From positions 186,001 to 250,000 of the forward strand of contig BEDY01000001.1 in assembly GCA_002335605.1 (NCBI GenBank): a DNA stretch of 64,000 bases, given 5' to 3'. Below, one piece after another: positions 33,762 through 45,125 of the stretch. The translations under genes and the position numbers were made by a program. Each line of letters begins with the position of its first letter. Positions within the stretch are counted from its first letter, which is position 1. This stretch comes from Prillingera fragicola (Eukaryota; Basidiomycota; Tremellomycetes; Trichosporonales; Trichosporonaceae). The notes under the pieces were generated by a model that worked only from the letters and a program-made list of their open reading frames with translations, did not search any database and was not told the origin of the DNA.

Positions 33762-35681
33762 ATGGCTACCAACAAAAAGGTCGGCATCCTCGGTACGTAC
33801 TTTGTTCTACACACATCTTTGCTATCAAGCAAAATCCACAAACGGGTCTACATGACGTCTGCCCCATACCCCACACCCTCCACTCCGAGTAGATCGGCCC
33901 AACTGACATCCACCCAGGCGGAGGCCAGCTGGGCCGCATGCTCACCCACCCGGCAGCGTTGCTGGGCATCCCGCTCGTGATCCTCGACAAGGGCACGGCC
34001 ACCCCAGCCAAGCAGACTCTGCTCGCCCCCGCCGGATTGGAACACCTCGACGGCGACTTCAAGGACGAGGTCGCTATCAGGCAGCTTGCCGCCGTGTGCG
34101 ACGTGTTGACTGTCGAGATCGAGCATGTCAACGCCAACGTTCTCCAGGCTGTTGTCGACGAGGGACTGTGTGAGGTCCACCCTTCTCCGGCGACGATCCG
34201 CTTGATCCAGGACAAGTACCTCCAGCACAAGCACCTTGCCGACGCTGGCGTGCCCACCGCGCCGTTTGCCGTGCTCCCCACCAACCCGACTGTCAAGGAT
34301 GTCAAGGACATCGCCGCCGAGTTGGGCTTGCCGCTCATGCTCAAGGCCAGGACGGACGCCTATGACGGTCGTGGAAATGCGCCACTCAAGACTACAGAGA
34401 CCAAGGATATCGAGGCCGCGCTTACTGTTCTCGGCGACAGGCCGCTGTATGCCGAGGGATGGGCGCCGTTCGTCAAAGAGGTCGCCGTCATGGTCGTGCG
34501 TAACGCCAAGGGAGACGTTGTGAGCTATGACGCTGTCGAGACTGTCCACCGCGACAGTATTCTGCGTGTCTGCCTTGCGCCGCTGCGTGCACAGGGTCTT
34601 GGAGCCGTCAACGAGAAGGCCAGGAAGCTCGCTGAGCGTGCCGTTGCTACACTTGACGGTGGCGCTGGTATCTTTGGCGTCGAAATGTTCCTCCTCGAGG
34701 ATGGTGCGTGCGACGAATTGCTCTTCCATGCTGACGACAGGCTCGCTCCTGCTGAACGAAATTGCCCCCCGCCCGCACAACTCTGGCCACCACACCATCG
34801 AGGCATGCACTGTCTCGCAGTTTGAGAACCACCTTCGCGCCATTCTCGCTCTGCCCCTCGGCGACACCTCGCTCCGCGTCCCCTCGGCAGCCATGGTCAA
34901 CGTTCTTGGTGTCTCCGGGGACATTGCCGACGTCAACAAAATGGCCCAGGAATCGCTGTCCGTGCCCGGCGCCACATGCCACCTCTACGGCAAGGCCGAG
35001 TCTCGCAAGGCCCGCAAGATGGGTCACATTACGGTCACCGGCAACAGCGACGCCGAGGTCCGCTCCCGCGTCCGCACCCTGCTCTGCCAGCAGCCCGACC
35101 TCGACGCCGAGTTTATCGACAGCATCGCCTCGGTCTCCACCCAGGGCCACAGCCACGCCCAGCCTCTTGTCGGCATCATCATGGGCTCAGACTCGGACCT
35201 CCCGGTCATGCTCCCGGCTACCAAGATTCTCGACGCCTTCAACGTCCCCTACGAGCTCACCATCACCTCTGCGCACCGCACCCCGGCCCGCATGGTCGAG
35301 TACGCGCACGCGGCGGCATCGCGCGGTCTCCGCGCCATTATTGCTGGCGCAGGCGGCGCAGCCCACCTCCCCGGCATGGTCGCTTCCGAGACCTCTGTGC
35401 CCGTCATCGGCGTGCCCGTCAAGGCATCCGTCCTCGACGGTGTCGACAGCCTGTACTCGATCCTCCAGATGCCGCGCGGCATCCCCGTTGCGACCGTGGG
35501 TATCAACAACTCGACCAACGCCGCGCTCCTGGCCATCAGGATTCTCGGCACAAGCGTGCCAGGGTGGCAGAGCGAGACGGAGGGATATGCGAAAAAGCTC
35601 GAGGAGGAGGTCATTGGCAAGGTCGGCGTGCTCGAGGAGTTGGGATGGGACAGGTATGTCAAGGAGGTGCTGAAGAAGTAG
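33762..35681 (+). CDS. ADE2: Phosphoribosylaminoimidazole carboxylase, fused PurK-PurE (ADE2), 585 aa
   Basis: Exons 33762-33792, 33918-34703 and 34741-35681; the first intron is 125 nt and the second only 37 nt (GTGCGT, branch GCTGACG, acceptor ACAG). The N-terminal part is an ATP-grasp PurK ([38 protein letters not shown]). The C-terminal part is Pur[31 protein letters not shown] and [16 protein letters not shown]. The enzyme makes CAIR from AIR in purine synthesis. Fungal ADE2 is fused in this order, as here; PurK carboxylates N5 with ATP and PurE moves the carboxylate. Loss in yeasts gives red colonies through AIR pigment (general knowledge). Length is normal and no key motif is missing. 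Confidence 0.96.
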
Positions 35682-35987
35682 AGGGATAGAAAATGTATCG
35701 TTTTGGCTTAAAGCGCACGTGCATAGAGGATGCCTCGCATTCACAGGCTGTGTCATTTGAATCATGCGACCGCGACGAGGAATTACATTCTGTCGACAGC
35801 GGCACTCACTGCCACCAGCTATGGTATCCGGAAGCGTTCCCTCTGCCTGCAGCATCTCTTGGCAGCAACGCAATCTTGCTTGGCTGCATGCCTGACAATG
35901 ACATAATGGAACAACTTTTGCACTCATAGCGCAAGCACCGTTTCTCACAGAATGACATTCCGCACTGCATACATCAAGCTACAAACT

Positions 35988-36007
35988 ATGCCCGGGCGCC
36001 CGGGCAT
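35988..36007. repeat. Perfect 20-bp GC-rich palindrome
   Basis: ATGCCCGGGC is followed at once by its reverse complement. A second, imperfect inverted repeat follows 31 bp later (TGGCGGC, loop GCAT, GCCGCCA at 36039-36056). They lie about 300 bp after ADE2; role unknown. Confidence 0.9.
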
Positions 36008-36471
36008 GAATTTCCTCGACTGCACTGTGATCGTGCTCTGGCGGCGCATGCCGCCACCGCAGGCAGGGCATCCTAGATGACGATGCCACCCGGCACTGGA
36101 CGAACACTGCACAGCCGGTGAGTCACTGGTTCTGGTCCTCGACCAGATATGCCTCTGTTTGTCTTACTTGTTTTTCTTGCCGCATTAATCTTGAGCCAAG
36201 GAGGTCATGCATGTGTGACGCTGTTCTGAAGATTGCACTCTCCATGAAGCACATCGCACAACAACCAAGACCGCTGGTGAGGTGGTTACGGAGACATTAT
36301 GATTGTTTGGTTCCATCCACCCTGAACGAGTCCCTACATATCGTGACATCCCGCACGTGTAAGTGTCCGAACTCCTCACTCCATCCCGTCTTCCATCCAT
36401 CAAGACTCTCAAACGCAGGGGGAAGCCCGTCGCGGATGGACATCCACATGCTGACCTGCACGCGACGGCGT

Positions 36472-36507
36472 TGCCGGTGACTGCTGACGTGCCGGTGACT
36501 GCTGACG
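36472..36507 (+). repeat. Two exact tandem copies of an 18-mer
   Basis: The unit TGCCGGTGACTGCTGACG occurs at 36472-36489 and 36490-36507, ending 55 bp before the start codon at 36563, so it lies in the promoter or 5' leader. It may be a doubled factor site. Confidence 0.9.
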
Positions 36508-36562
36508 AGAGATGTGCCCTCATATTGTTAACGTTCATCTCCCCATCCACAACGCAAGAACG

Positions 36563-38053
36563 ATGCGGGGTCTGCTCTACTCATCGCTGGTCCTCGCGAC
36601 CACAGCCTCGGCCCTCACAGTCGATAAACGCCAGGATGCGGCCGCTAAACCCCTCACCATGCCGCTCACCCACTTTGGAGGCGGCAACGGCCAAGACAAG
36701 AATGATGGCAAATACTTTGGCATCAAAGTGTCCATCGGGTACGTGCGCCGCTGCCGGGACCAGAGCTGATGGCAGAACACCGCCAAAGGAGTTTACCATG
36801 GCCCTCACCCTCGAGCAAGAAGGGATCACCCTGCACAGTGCAGCCATGTATGAGGGCTTTATGCCTGTTGAAGCCGAGGACGGCAGCAACACTACGACCG
36901 AGGTGTGGGTCTCGGGGGCGCCAGAGTATGCCTTTGATAACCGCACCTCGAGCACGTTTGTCGCTGCTGAGCCAAACACTACCGACTCGGACGTGTTCCG
37001 CTTTCTCACCCAGGAGACGTACATGGTGGTTGGCGGGTACGATACGATTGAGATTGGTGGTGCGACGGTCACCAACGCGAGCCTCGGTGAGTCTACCTTC
37101 GCTGACGGCTGCTGACGCCTGCAGAGTTGATGTTCGACATGGACCTAAATCAGAACAACGAATCAACAAAGTTCCTGCCCGACGGCGGCATCTTTGGCAT
37201 GGGTCCCGGATACTGGATCATCAGTAAGGAGAGCTCCCCGCACGTGTCGACGAGCGGGTGGACGCAGGCGGCCTGGGCGAGTACGGGCTTTGCGCTCGCG
37301 CTTGACCGCGACCCCGCCAACTGCTCTGGTATCATCATCTACGGCGGTGAAGACGAGTCCAAGTATGAAGGACCCCTCACGGAGACGCCGATCGCGAATG
37401 TCTCGACGTGGTCGACGCGTCTCGAGGCTGTCAGGGTCGACAACGCGACTGTCGCTGGTATGGATCATGTGGCGTACCCCCCAGAAGGCCCCACGCTTGA
37501 CGCCGATGGCAAGTCGAAGCTCACATACATAAACGTCCTCATGGACCCGAGCAGCAACTACATTTACTGGCCGGAGGAGGCGATCCCCAAGATCTTGAGG
37601 CTCGTGCCCAACTCGAAGCAGGAGGAAGGGACAAAGTTCCTAGAGAAGGGCGACTGGACTGTCCCCTGCGACACGGAGAGCCAGATCATCCTCACCCTCG
37701 GCGGCATCGAGTACCCCATCGAGAAGGACACGTGGGTCATTCCCAACACGGGCGACGGGCGGGGCAACTGCCAGACCCGCTTCAAGGGGTTGAAGGGGTC
37801 TTTGGCGCTGGATGACATTTGCTTTCCCATGGGTCCGCTGATGCGCAACTTTTACGCCTCGTACGGCATCCAGGACGGCGTGCCAAAGATGAAGCTTGCG
37901 CGCGCTGTCGGTGGCTCGCCGTGGAATGTCACTGCGCCGCCGCCGGTGCAGGAGGTCAAGGATCCCAACCAGTGGGTCTCGGGAGCTGGAGTTGGAGCTA
38001 CTGCTTCGACTGCTGTGGTGTTTGCATCATTGCTCGTTGCTCTTGTGCTCTAG
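36563..38053 (+). CDS. Aspartic-protease-fold (A1-like) GPI protein, probably inactive, 471 aa
   Basis: Exons 36563-36738, 36776-37086 and 37125-38053; the introns are 37 and 38 nt and phases agree. A signal peptide (LLYSSLVLATTASAL) is followed by DKRQ, a Kex2-type site. The entry motif YFGIKVSIGTPPKEF is the pepsin-family one, but the DTG position reads TLEQEG, so the first catalytic aspartate is lost. The second site reads VLMDPSSNYIY: Asp kept, TG changed. Late landmarks persist (VPCDTESQIILTLGGIEYPI, MGPLMRNFYASYG). The end (ASTAVVFASLLVALVL) is a GPI-type tail. N-glycosylation sites are frequent. With the genes at 11065-12594 and 62139-63727 it forms a set of three surface pseudoproteases. 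Role unknown; cell-wall ligand binding is one idea. Confidence 0.8.
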
Positions 38054-38218
38054 ATGTTATACAGTATGCACTCATGACTCTACCTACTGCTGGTCGCCAC
38101 AGCCACGCTGGGTGGACGGGAGTATTTTTTTCTGATCGGCAAAAGTCAAAGCTCTCATCTCTGCAGTCACAACAAATCCATCCTCATTCACCAGGCGACG
38201 CAGCGACTCGTGTGCATC

Positions 38219-41200
38219 ATGGTGGCAGACAAGAGGACAAACAGCCATCTAGAGGTCACACGCAAGGCCCTGCACAGGAGGAGCCCACAAGAGCTGGCTG
38301 ACGGGTAAAGCTTCCCAGCCGCCTCGACACTGACATCGCAGCACCTTGCTCTCATCCGCCCTCGACCTATGCCTCACCCCACCCCCGGACGCATCAGATC
38401 TGGAGCGACTCTCCTTCGCCATCGAGATCTTCAGGCAAGCAACCCTCGCCCTCTCACCGACCCCGCCTCAGGCAGTAGTCGAGCTAGTGAACACACGTCT
38501 TGCCCCAGTGCTCAGGCCGCGCGGGCAGCTCGCAGCGCTCATCCAGGCCGGCCTCGCAAACCCGGTCAAGCCACACCCATTGCGGTCGGCTGAGGCGCTC
38601 ACTGCTGCGTCGCGCTTGGCGGCTGCTTTGCCGGCCTACCTCCCTACGCCGAGCATTACCGTCGCGCCGCCGTCGGCGAGTGCATCCGCGTTTGCGTCAA
38701 CCTCGACTGCACCGCAGGACGCATACATTCTCGAGCCGCTGTGGAATGAGCTGCTGGGCGATGCTCTTTCCGCCCGCCCGGTGCTTGTCGCTCTCAACGT
38801 GCTGTCCGAGACTGTACCGCTGCGTCTCATTCCAAGCACTTTGCTGCCCCGGCTGCTCGAGGACGTGAGCGTCGGTGCTGGTGCCAACATTCGCTGTTCC
38901 GCCATTGCGACGTTGCTGAGTCGCAGGCGGGAAGATTATGCGCTTTCCCACGCCTGTGCAAGCGAGGTTGACAAGGACGCGGCTATGTTTGAGCCCATCG
39001 TCAGCGTTCTTGAGGATGAGGAGGCGACCCAGGCAGTGAGCAGGTACCTCCTCCCGCCGCTGTTCAAGGCCCACCGCGCGAGCTTTCCCAACCTGCTTGC
39101 TCTGCTCGACTCGCACAAATGCAGCGACCTCTTTGCAGCCTGGGTGGCGACAGCCGCGTTCGGCGTGTCCGAGGGGATCGTGAACCTTGACGGCCTGGAC
39201 AGGGGACGCCTGTACGAGGCAATCGTGCACGAGGACGACCGGATCCGTATTCAGGCTTTCGAGCTTGTTGCGCTCAGCAAGAGCGTGCTGCGTGAAGACG
39301 TCCTGGGCATGGTCAAGGAGTCGCTCGTGTGGAACACTGCGATTCCACATGCCGAGGGCCGCACCAACATGGCCTCGGCAGTCTATGCGTTTCTGCAACA
39401 CCTCAAGTCCATGACTCTTGCCGCCAACCGCGACCTCAAGCGTCCCAAGACTACCAAGGAGCTCGCAGTTACGCTCCAAAACGAAATTGGCCATGCCGCG
39501 GAATTCCACAGCTGGTTCATCAACGTCTATCTCACACCCTCGATTGCCGCGGCGCGCGCGACGCCAGCCCTGCGGGCCATCTTTGCGCTCAAGATGCTGA
39601 AACTCTATCTCGACGTCTTTGGCAGCGATGAGCACCTTGCTGCAACCGTCTACTCTCCCGAGCGAGTTCAGCTGCTCATCGCATGCCAGGCGAGCGAGTT
39701 TGCCGAGACGCGCAATCAGGCAAGGGACATTATTGCCCAAGGCCCCACACCGCTACCCGGCTACGCTTCCCTCGACTCGCCGAACACTCTGACCTTACTC
39801 ACCAGTGCCCGCGCATCAATCAACAATCCGCGCAGGACGCAGGCCGATGCCGGCCGCGCAGCGCTTGTGATCGTTTTCACCAAAATTGTCCAGCCGGCTG
39901 GCGCCGAGCAGGCCGTCGCATTCGTCTCCAGGCTAGTCGATGTGCTCGAGAACCATCTGAGCAAGGTCGAGGCTGACCTTGGGTCTGGTATCGTCGAGTT
40001 CCCCCTCCACGGCCCATTGAGTGCCATCACTGCTGTTATTCACTCCACCGCGCTCTCCACGCCCGAAGCGCAGGCTGCATGGCGGCCTCTGCTGCATCGC
40101 CTGTTCACGATTGTGAACCGCGTCTGGGCCGCGACGCGCAAGGTTGTCTCTCTTGGCCCATCCAAGGATGACGATGGATCTGTCGCCCACGAAATTGCGC
40201 GTGCCTACGAGGTGCTCGGCGACGGCGACGACGACGGCGGCGAAGAGGACATGGACCACACCAACCTGTTGTCGGGCTGCTGGCGGGCTATGCGGGAGGC
40301 GTCCGACTTGCTGTCAGCAATCATCACGACACCCCTGGCTGTGGCCAAGGAGCAGACGGTGTGGACAAAGGACGAAATCAATGACGCCGGCATGGCATTC
40401 CTTACCTGGCTTCACGAGATTCGTCACCGCGGCACATTTGCCAAGATTGCACCTGCACTCGCGCACGTTGTCGGGGCGGTCAAGAAAAGGCCTGATCTCG
40501 CGCCTCTGGTCGACCAGTGGCTCGAGTCTGAGCTTGAGACGGTCGCCCTCGGTGAGCTGTCCACTCTGCGCCGTTCTGCAGCGCTGCCGTTCACTTTCTT
40601 GTCGCTCGTGTCGTCAGACGAGCGCCTGTTGGATCGCACGATTGACAAGCTCGTCGAGCTGGCGCGCCTTGGCCCAGGATCGCTCGACACGACCAAGGTG
40701 CACGCGATGAACACGCTCAAGATTGTGCTGCTCGATGCCAAGCAGACGCGTTTCCTGCCGAAGTACTTTGAGCGTGTAATCACTGTCGCTTTGGCTGCCT
40801 TTGGGTCGAGTAACTGGAACGTGCGCAACGTCGGCTTGCTGCTGTTCTCGACCACTGCGCTGCGTTCGCTTGCCACTGCGCGCGCGCAGGAGGGAGCGGG
40901 AACTCGTGCTGCTTTGGCCGGTCGCCAGACACTCGCATCGTGGTCGGGCCGCTACCCGTCCATCATTCCCTATGTGACCAAGTACCTGCGCGAGTTCAAC
41001 TATCGCTCTCGCGCCTCGACGGCCACACCGGCAAACACCGCTAGCCTGACCGAGCACTCGCCCCTGTTCCCCATCCTCATCATCCTGCGCTCCCTCCGCT
41101 GGTCTCCCGAAGATGCCAACGAGGCAGCAACCCTCTACCAGCCAGTCGAGTACCTCCTCTCCTCGCCCGAGTGGTTTGTGCGCGCTGCCGCCGCCCAGGC

Positions 41201-42653
41201 CTTGTCGTCGCTCACCTCACCCCTCCAGTCCCTCGAGCGCGCCAAGACGACAGCCACCCGCCTATGCCATCCGTCCCAGGATGCAAACACGGCCCATGGC
41301 CGTGCACTCTTCCTCTGCAGGCTGCTCGCGGACGTCGTGCCGTGGACCGACAACAGCGCCGGCGCAAGTGAGCGCGCGGGTATCGAGGCACGTCTCCGTG
41401 ACATGCTGAGTATTTGGCGCTCAGGCCACCCCGCCGTTCTTGCCGCGCTCATGGACGCCGTGCGCGCATACATTGAGCAGGCAGGTGCGAGTGTCAGTCC
41501 CGGCATGCGCACCAGTGTCAAGGCCGCTGCTCTGGGGTGCCTCTCGCCGCGCGGCTACGCTCCCGGGGTGGATCTCTTGCAGGCAGCAGCATCCAAGGTC
41601 CTCCTCCTCGAACCCGTCAAGGAGCCCCACCTTCTCCACCTCCTCGGCAAGGACTTGAGCGAGGACGCCCAGCTCGCCGCCCTGGGGTATCTCGAGACGC
41701 ACACTGCGTTCGGCCCCGAGGTCCTTGGAGCGGTGGCGGCCCTGCCTACGTCCGAGGTGAGCGTGTTTGTCCAAGAAGGCGCGTACAGGGTCATTTCGGC
41801 TTGGCCAGACTTGCCACAGGCGTCTGAGGCCATCTCGCGTGCTGGCCTGGGCGACGCCGTGTGGTGGAGTGTCGAGAGCACGTGCGTGCCCCTGGCCGAG
41901 GCTGCGCGGGGTGCACTGTCGCGCTGCGACGAGGAGCCGAGCGAGAGCCAGCTCGCGGCGTATGCTGCCGAGGTCGACAGGGCTAGCGACGAAAACGCGT
42001 CCGAGCCGTCAAGGTTGAGTGCGTTGCAGTGTATCCGGCACCTTGGCAGTGTGCTCTTTGAGCGTGGGGGGGTGACGTCGCCGGCGCGGAGGAGCTTGCA
42101 CGCGAGCTTGCTGCGGATGCTGCAGGATGACGACGAGGATGTACGGCTCGGCGCTGCCGAGGTCGTGCGTCGTGGCTTGCGGATCGACAGGCCCGTGCTG
42201 CTGCCCAAGGCTGTGGGGATGTGGTGGGCGTGGCTTGCTGCAACGCTCAAGAGGGCGGGGGAGAGGGACGTGTGGGCTGAGTGGCTTTGGGAGCGTGTGT
42301 TGAATCGCAAGGCTATTGGTGAGTTGTCTAAAGTTTGGACGGGGCTGACTACGACAGATGAGCAGATTGGCAGGCTGGCAGCGACTAGCCGCGGCGGCGA
42401 GGTGTTGTTCGTCGAGGAACCCCCAAACCTGTTCCGTAACCCTCTGGACGATGCGCGCGCTGCTGCTGTCATCTTGGCAGAGCTCGGCGGACGCGTCGCG
42501 GCCGAGGCCGAGTTTGAGGCCAAGGCTGGTGCGACCGAAGCCGAGTTGCGGGCACTGATTGGCATCGAGGCGAGTCCTATCGACGATGCCTGGGATGCTC
42601 AGGGTGTTCTGGGCGAGTGGAAGGGGGTGTTGAGGACTGCACTCGGGATGTAG
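38219..42653 (+). CDS. TRM732: THADA/Trm732-like protein (DUF2428), tRNA 2'-O-methylation partner, ~1452 aa
   Basis: Exon 1 is 38219-38304, exon 2 38342-42318 and exon 3 42358-42653. The product is all-helical HEAT/ARM-like sequence. The DUF2428 core at about residues 665-870 is typical of THADA/Trm732: LLSGCWRAMREASDLLSAI, EIRHRGTFAKIAPAL, LRRSAALPFTFLSLV, KVHAMNTLKIVLLD and SSNWNVRNVGLLLFSTTAL. In yeast Trm732 works with the methyltransferase Trm7 to 2'-O-methylate position 32 of tRNAs; that is family knowledge. The second intron (42319-42357) is 39 nt, divisible by three and stop-free, so unspliced mRNA would still encode a full protein with 13 extra residues. The start ATG at 38219 is supported by an in-phase first intron (GTAAAG, branch CTGACA). 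Confidence 0.88.
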
Positions 42654-42746
42654 AGAGGCTGTAGAGTTAGAATGTTAGATGGCATTTCCCGTGTCGCAGA
42701 GACACTGTCATGGCTGCATGTCCCGGCCTATGGTTCAAATCGTTGT

Positions 42747-43295
42747 CTAGTCATACACTGGGATGTCAGCTGGACTCTTTGCTCACGCGGAACTCCGTCC
42801 AAGTAAAGTCTCGCCTCTGCACACACTCCGCTCACGCCTCGCACTCACCATGAATAAGCGCATACCCGCCAATCCAAAACAGCAAGAATCCCAGCAAGTT
42901 CTCCTGTCCAACGCCCATGATCCCCAACCACCCCTTCCACGCCTGCACCTTGACGGCCCCCTGCGGTCCAGCACTCGCATGCGCGGCAGGCGCATACTTG
43001 CCGACGTCGCCGTGGCATTTCAGCGCCGCGACGGTCACGCCCGTAAACGCCGCCGTGGCGAGGTAGAGCGCAAAGCCCGCAAAGTTGGTGAGGCCGAGAA
43101 TGCCCGCGACGAGGCCCGCGAAGCAGGCCGTGAGCTGTAGCCGTTAGCACACCGTAGGTAGGGGAGAGAGCTCACGGTGGCAATGGACGAGATGACGTGC
43201 ACGTTGTGCAGCGTGCTCAGTGGGTAGACTGCGCTGGAGGAGGGGGAGAACTGGGAGGCTGAGAGCGCATCCGGGGCGCCGCCTTGTGCTGCCAT
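42747..43295 (-). CDS. EMC6: ER membrane protein complex subunit EMC6, 138 aa
   Basis: Three coding exons: 43176-43295, 42849-43134 and an 11-nt terminal exon 42747-42757. The last join gives YALIHVYD-stop, which fits the usual HVY end of EMC6, whereas reading through gives HGECEA. Landmarks are NVHVISSIATLTACFAGLVAGILGL-type sequence around the first helix (quoted in part: FAGLVAGILGLTNFAGFAL) and LLGFLLFWIGGYALIH in the last helix. EMC6 is a core subunit of the complex that inserts tail-anchored and multipass proteins in the ER. The N-terminal cytosolic stretch is Ser/Ala-rich. The gene is convergent with the TRM732 homologue, with 93 bp between stops. Confidence 0.87.
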
Positions 43296-43667
43296 TTTTG
43301 AGTGTTGAGGGAGAGTTCAGCCAGGAGACTCTACTGCGCTGTTATGCGTGCAGCAACTGGGATGCAGTGACTGAAGAAGAGGGGTGTTGGTTGGAGGGTA
43401 ATGTTGTCGAGATGAACGAACACGGTGACGTTCAAGTTCAGGAACATAGACCTTAAGTGGGGGAGTGGAATAGATTATATTTAGTCTTGGTCTTTTCTTG
43501 ATGTTCCCGCCTTGGAGTTCTGCGAAACTATTCTTCCTCTGCGCTCTGCTGCGTCTCTCTAGTTGCATCTTTGCATCTCTGGGCTCTCAAAGATCACTAA
43601 AACAAGGGAACCAACAACGACGACACCCCGGCGACGCTCATATTGCAGCAACACACAAGCTGTCAAC
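43296..43667. other. Intergenic region between EMC6 and tRNA-Pro
   Basis: These 372 bp hold the EMC6 promoter and the 5' flank of the tRNA gene, including an AT-rich patch at 43466-43500. Nothing else is seen. Confidence 0.5.
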
Positions 43668-43769
43668 AGCTCTCGTGGTGTAGTGGTTATCATACTCTCT
43701 TAGGGTCTAGTCGATTCTAAGCTTCCAGCTTGTTGGGAGTGGCCCCCGGTTCGAATCCGGGCGAGGGCC
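43668..43769 (+). tRNA. tRNA-Pro (anticodon AGG) with 28-nt intron
   Basis: The acceptor stem GCTCTCG pairs fully with CGAGGGC; the T arm is CCCGG-TTCGAAT-CCGGG; the anticodon stem CTCTC pairs with GGGAG; the loop reads TTAGGG...T with anticodon AGG at 43702-43704. The intron 43706-43733 sits right after position 37, the standard nuclear site. The mature length is 74 nt before CCA addition. Internal A and B boxes (TGGTGTAGTGG, GGTTCGAATCC) are present. Confidence 0.93.
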
Positions 43770-44258
43770 TTGCTTTTTGAAGCCTAGGACAAGTGCATGC
43801 GTGGGCGGCGGAAGGAGCGCGCGGAAAGAGAGGCCGACGTGAAAGAGGTTTGGTGGTGAATGGAAGGATTTATTTGATCCCGCTAATCTAATCATTATCT
43901 GAGACGATGCCGTTTTGTAATGAAACTGTCGCTCATATCAACAAAATGTTGTACAACAGTGAAAATCTAACGTTCTAGATGAAATGACTACGAAAGGGCA
44001 TACGGTAGTCTAACATGTATTTAGAGATGGCCAAAGTTTGGACCCCAAAGTCCAAACCTTCGAGACAAACGGCCGCTTCTGGCAGCCGGGCACAGACGCA
44101 GCAGAACGAGAGCAGCGCCGCTGCCGCGAAGGCATGCGCTCCTCGCTGCTCCTAGCCCTCTTGAGCGAATGCATACAACTCTGCAGCATACACTGCGAGT
44201 AGCGCGAGTGGGCAGACCTCCACGTGGACCTGTTTAGCGAGAGGTCACCTCGCCCGAG
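43770..44258. other. Intergenic region between tRNA and F-box-like array
   Basis: About 490 bp, AT-rich from 43860 to 44040. It marks the border between the conserved gene block and the repeated F-box-like array. No gene is recognised. Confidence 0.45.
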
Positions 44259-45125
44259 TCACAAGTCGTCTAGGGGCGAATAGTCTGGGTCCGTCTCTAG
44301 GCGATACTGGTTCCGCCCCACGCGCTCCGTGTACTCTTCCGAGTCCATTGCGCGGTAGTTGTTGTGCGGCCTCGAGGTGTAGGCCCGCGGGGACTCTAGG
44401 CCGAGTGGTCGCCAGCGGAGATAGACCACCGTGACGGGAATGTGCGGGTGGGCGCGGCTCCAGCGCGTCGCGCCGTGGACGATGATGGCGCGCTCGTCGT
44501 CCGTCTCGAGATAGGCGTGGATGACGAGTTCTTGCAGCTCGGGGCCTGGTGCTGGGAATTCTGCGAACTTGACGCAGGAGAAGAGGTTGGAGCCGGCCCA
44601 GTCGCGCGGATTGAAGACAATGACGGCGCGGCGGGTTGAGGTGGGTAGGATGAAGCCGAGCGTGTCTGAGAGCCACTCGCCGCTGGCTGGTGGGCGGACA
44701 GAGAGGATTGTCTCGGCTAGAGGCACGCCAATGTCAAACTTGTCTGCTGGCGCCGCGAGGTCGGCATCGTGGACCCGCATAGAGGTGCGGAGGAGGCGGA
44801 GCTGGGAGGCCGGCGTGACGTCGGCGCGGAACGCGGCAATGTCCCATACATAGTCTAGATCCAAGATGACGCCCGCATCGAGATGTTTCCTAAAGACGTC
44901 GATGCAGCGTTCTGCCCGAGTGGTCAACGGTTCGGCCTCGAGGGCGCGCTTCATCTGCGGGTAGCGGTTGGACCGGCGAAAGTGAAACGCGAGGCAGATG
45001 TCGGCGCGGTCTTGGACGGCTTGGCTGACTAGGCGGAGGGTGAGGAGGGTCTCTCGCGGTGCAAAGTGGACTATGCGGTCGAGAATGTGAGGGTAGGCTG
45101 CAGAGTCGAGCCAGATGTCGGGCAT
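44259..45125 (-). CDS. F-box-like array protein 1, 288 aa
   Basis: Single exon. The ATG at 45125 starts MPDIWLDSAAYPHILDRIV, placing the F-box-like motif (YPHILDRIVHFAPRETL, then LRLVSQAVQDRAD) at the N-terminus; a longer frame upstream would need a GTG start. The middle holds a strand block (RAVIVFNPRDWAG) and a later one (IPVTVVYLRWRPL). The C-terminus carries the family signature YTERVGRNQYRLETD, shared in form VGxxQYxLETD with the genes at 46092, 47450, 49738 and 50903. F-box proteins usually recruit substrates to SCF ubiquitin ligases; here the F-box likeness is weak, so that role is inference. The family looks lineage-specific. Confidence 0.75.
   Translation of the reverse strand: MPDIWLDSAAYPHILDRIVHFAPRETLLTLRLVSQAVQDRADICLAFHFRRSNRYPQMKRALEAEPLTTRAERCIDVFRKHLDAGVILDLDYVWDIAAFRADVTPASQLRLLRTSMRVHDADLAAPADKFDIGVPLAETILSVRPPASGEWLSDTLGFILPTSTRRAVIVFNPRDWAGSNLFSCVKFAEFPAPGPELQELVIHAYLETDDERAIIVHGATRWSRAHPHIPVTVVYLRWRPLGLESPRAYTSRPHNNYRAMDSEEYTERVGRNQYRLETDPDYSPLDDL

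Larger units (their letters stand above)
35682..36562. other. Intergenic region with palindrome, hairpin and 18-bp repeat
   Basis: This 881-bp stretch between ADE2 and the next plus-strand gene contains a perfect 20-bp palindrome at 35988-36007, a 7-bp-stem hairpin at 36039-36056 and two exact tandem copies of an 18-mer at 36472-36507. No gene is seen. Confidence 0.5.

Noticed and set aside
33848..34975. 375-codon minus-strand frame
   Set aside because: Antisense shadow of ADE2; GC-rich third positions keep the opposite frame open.
38697..39740. 347-codon minus-strand frame
   Set aside because: Antisense to the THADA/Trm732 coding region and without any recognisable fold.
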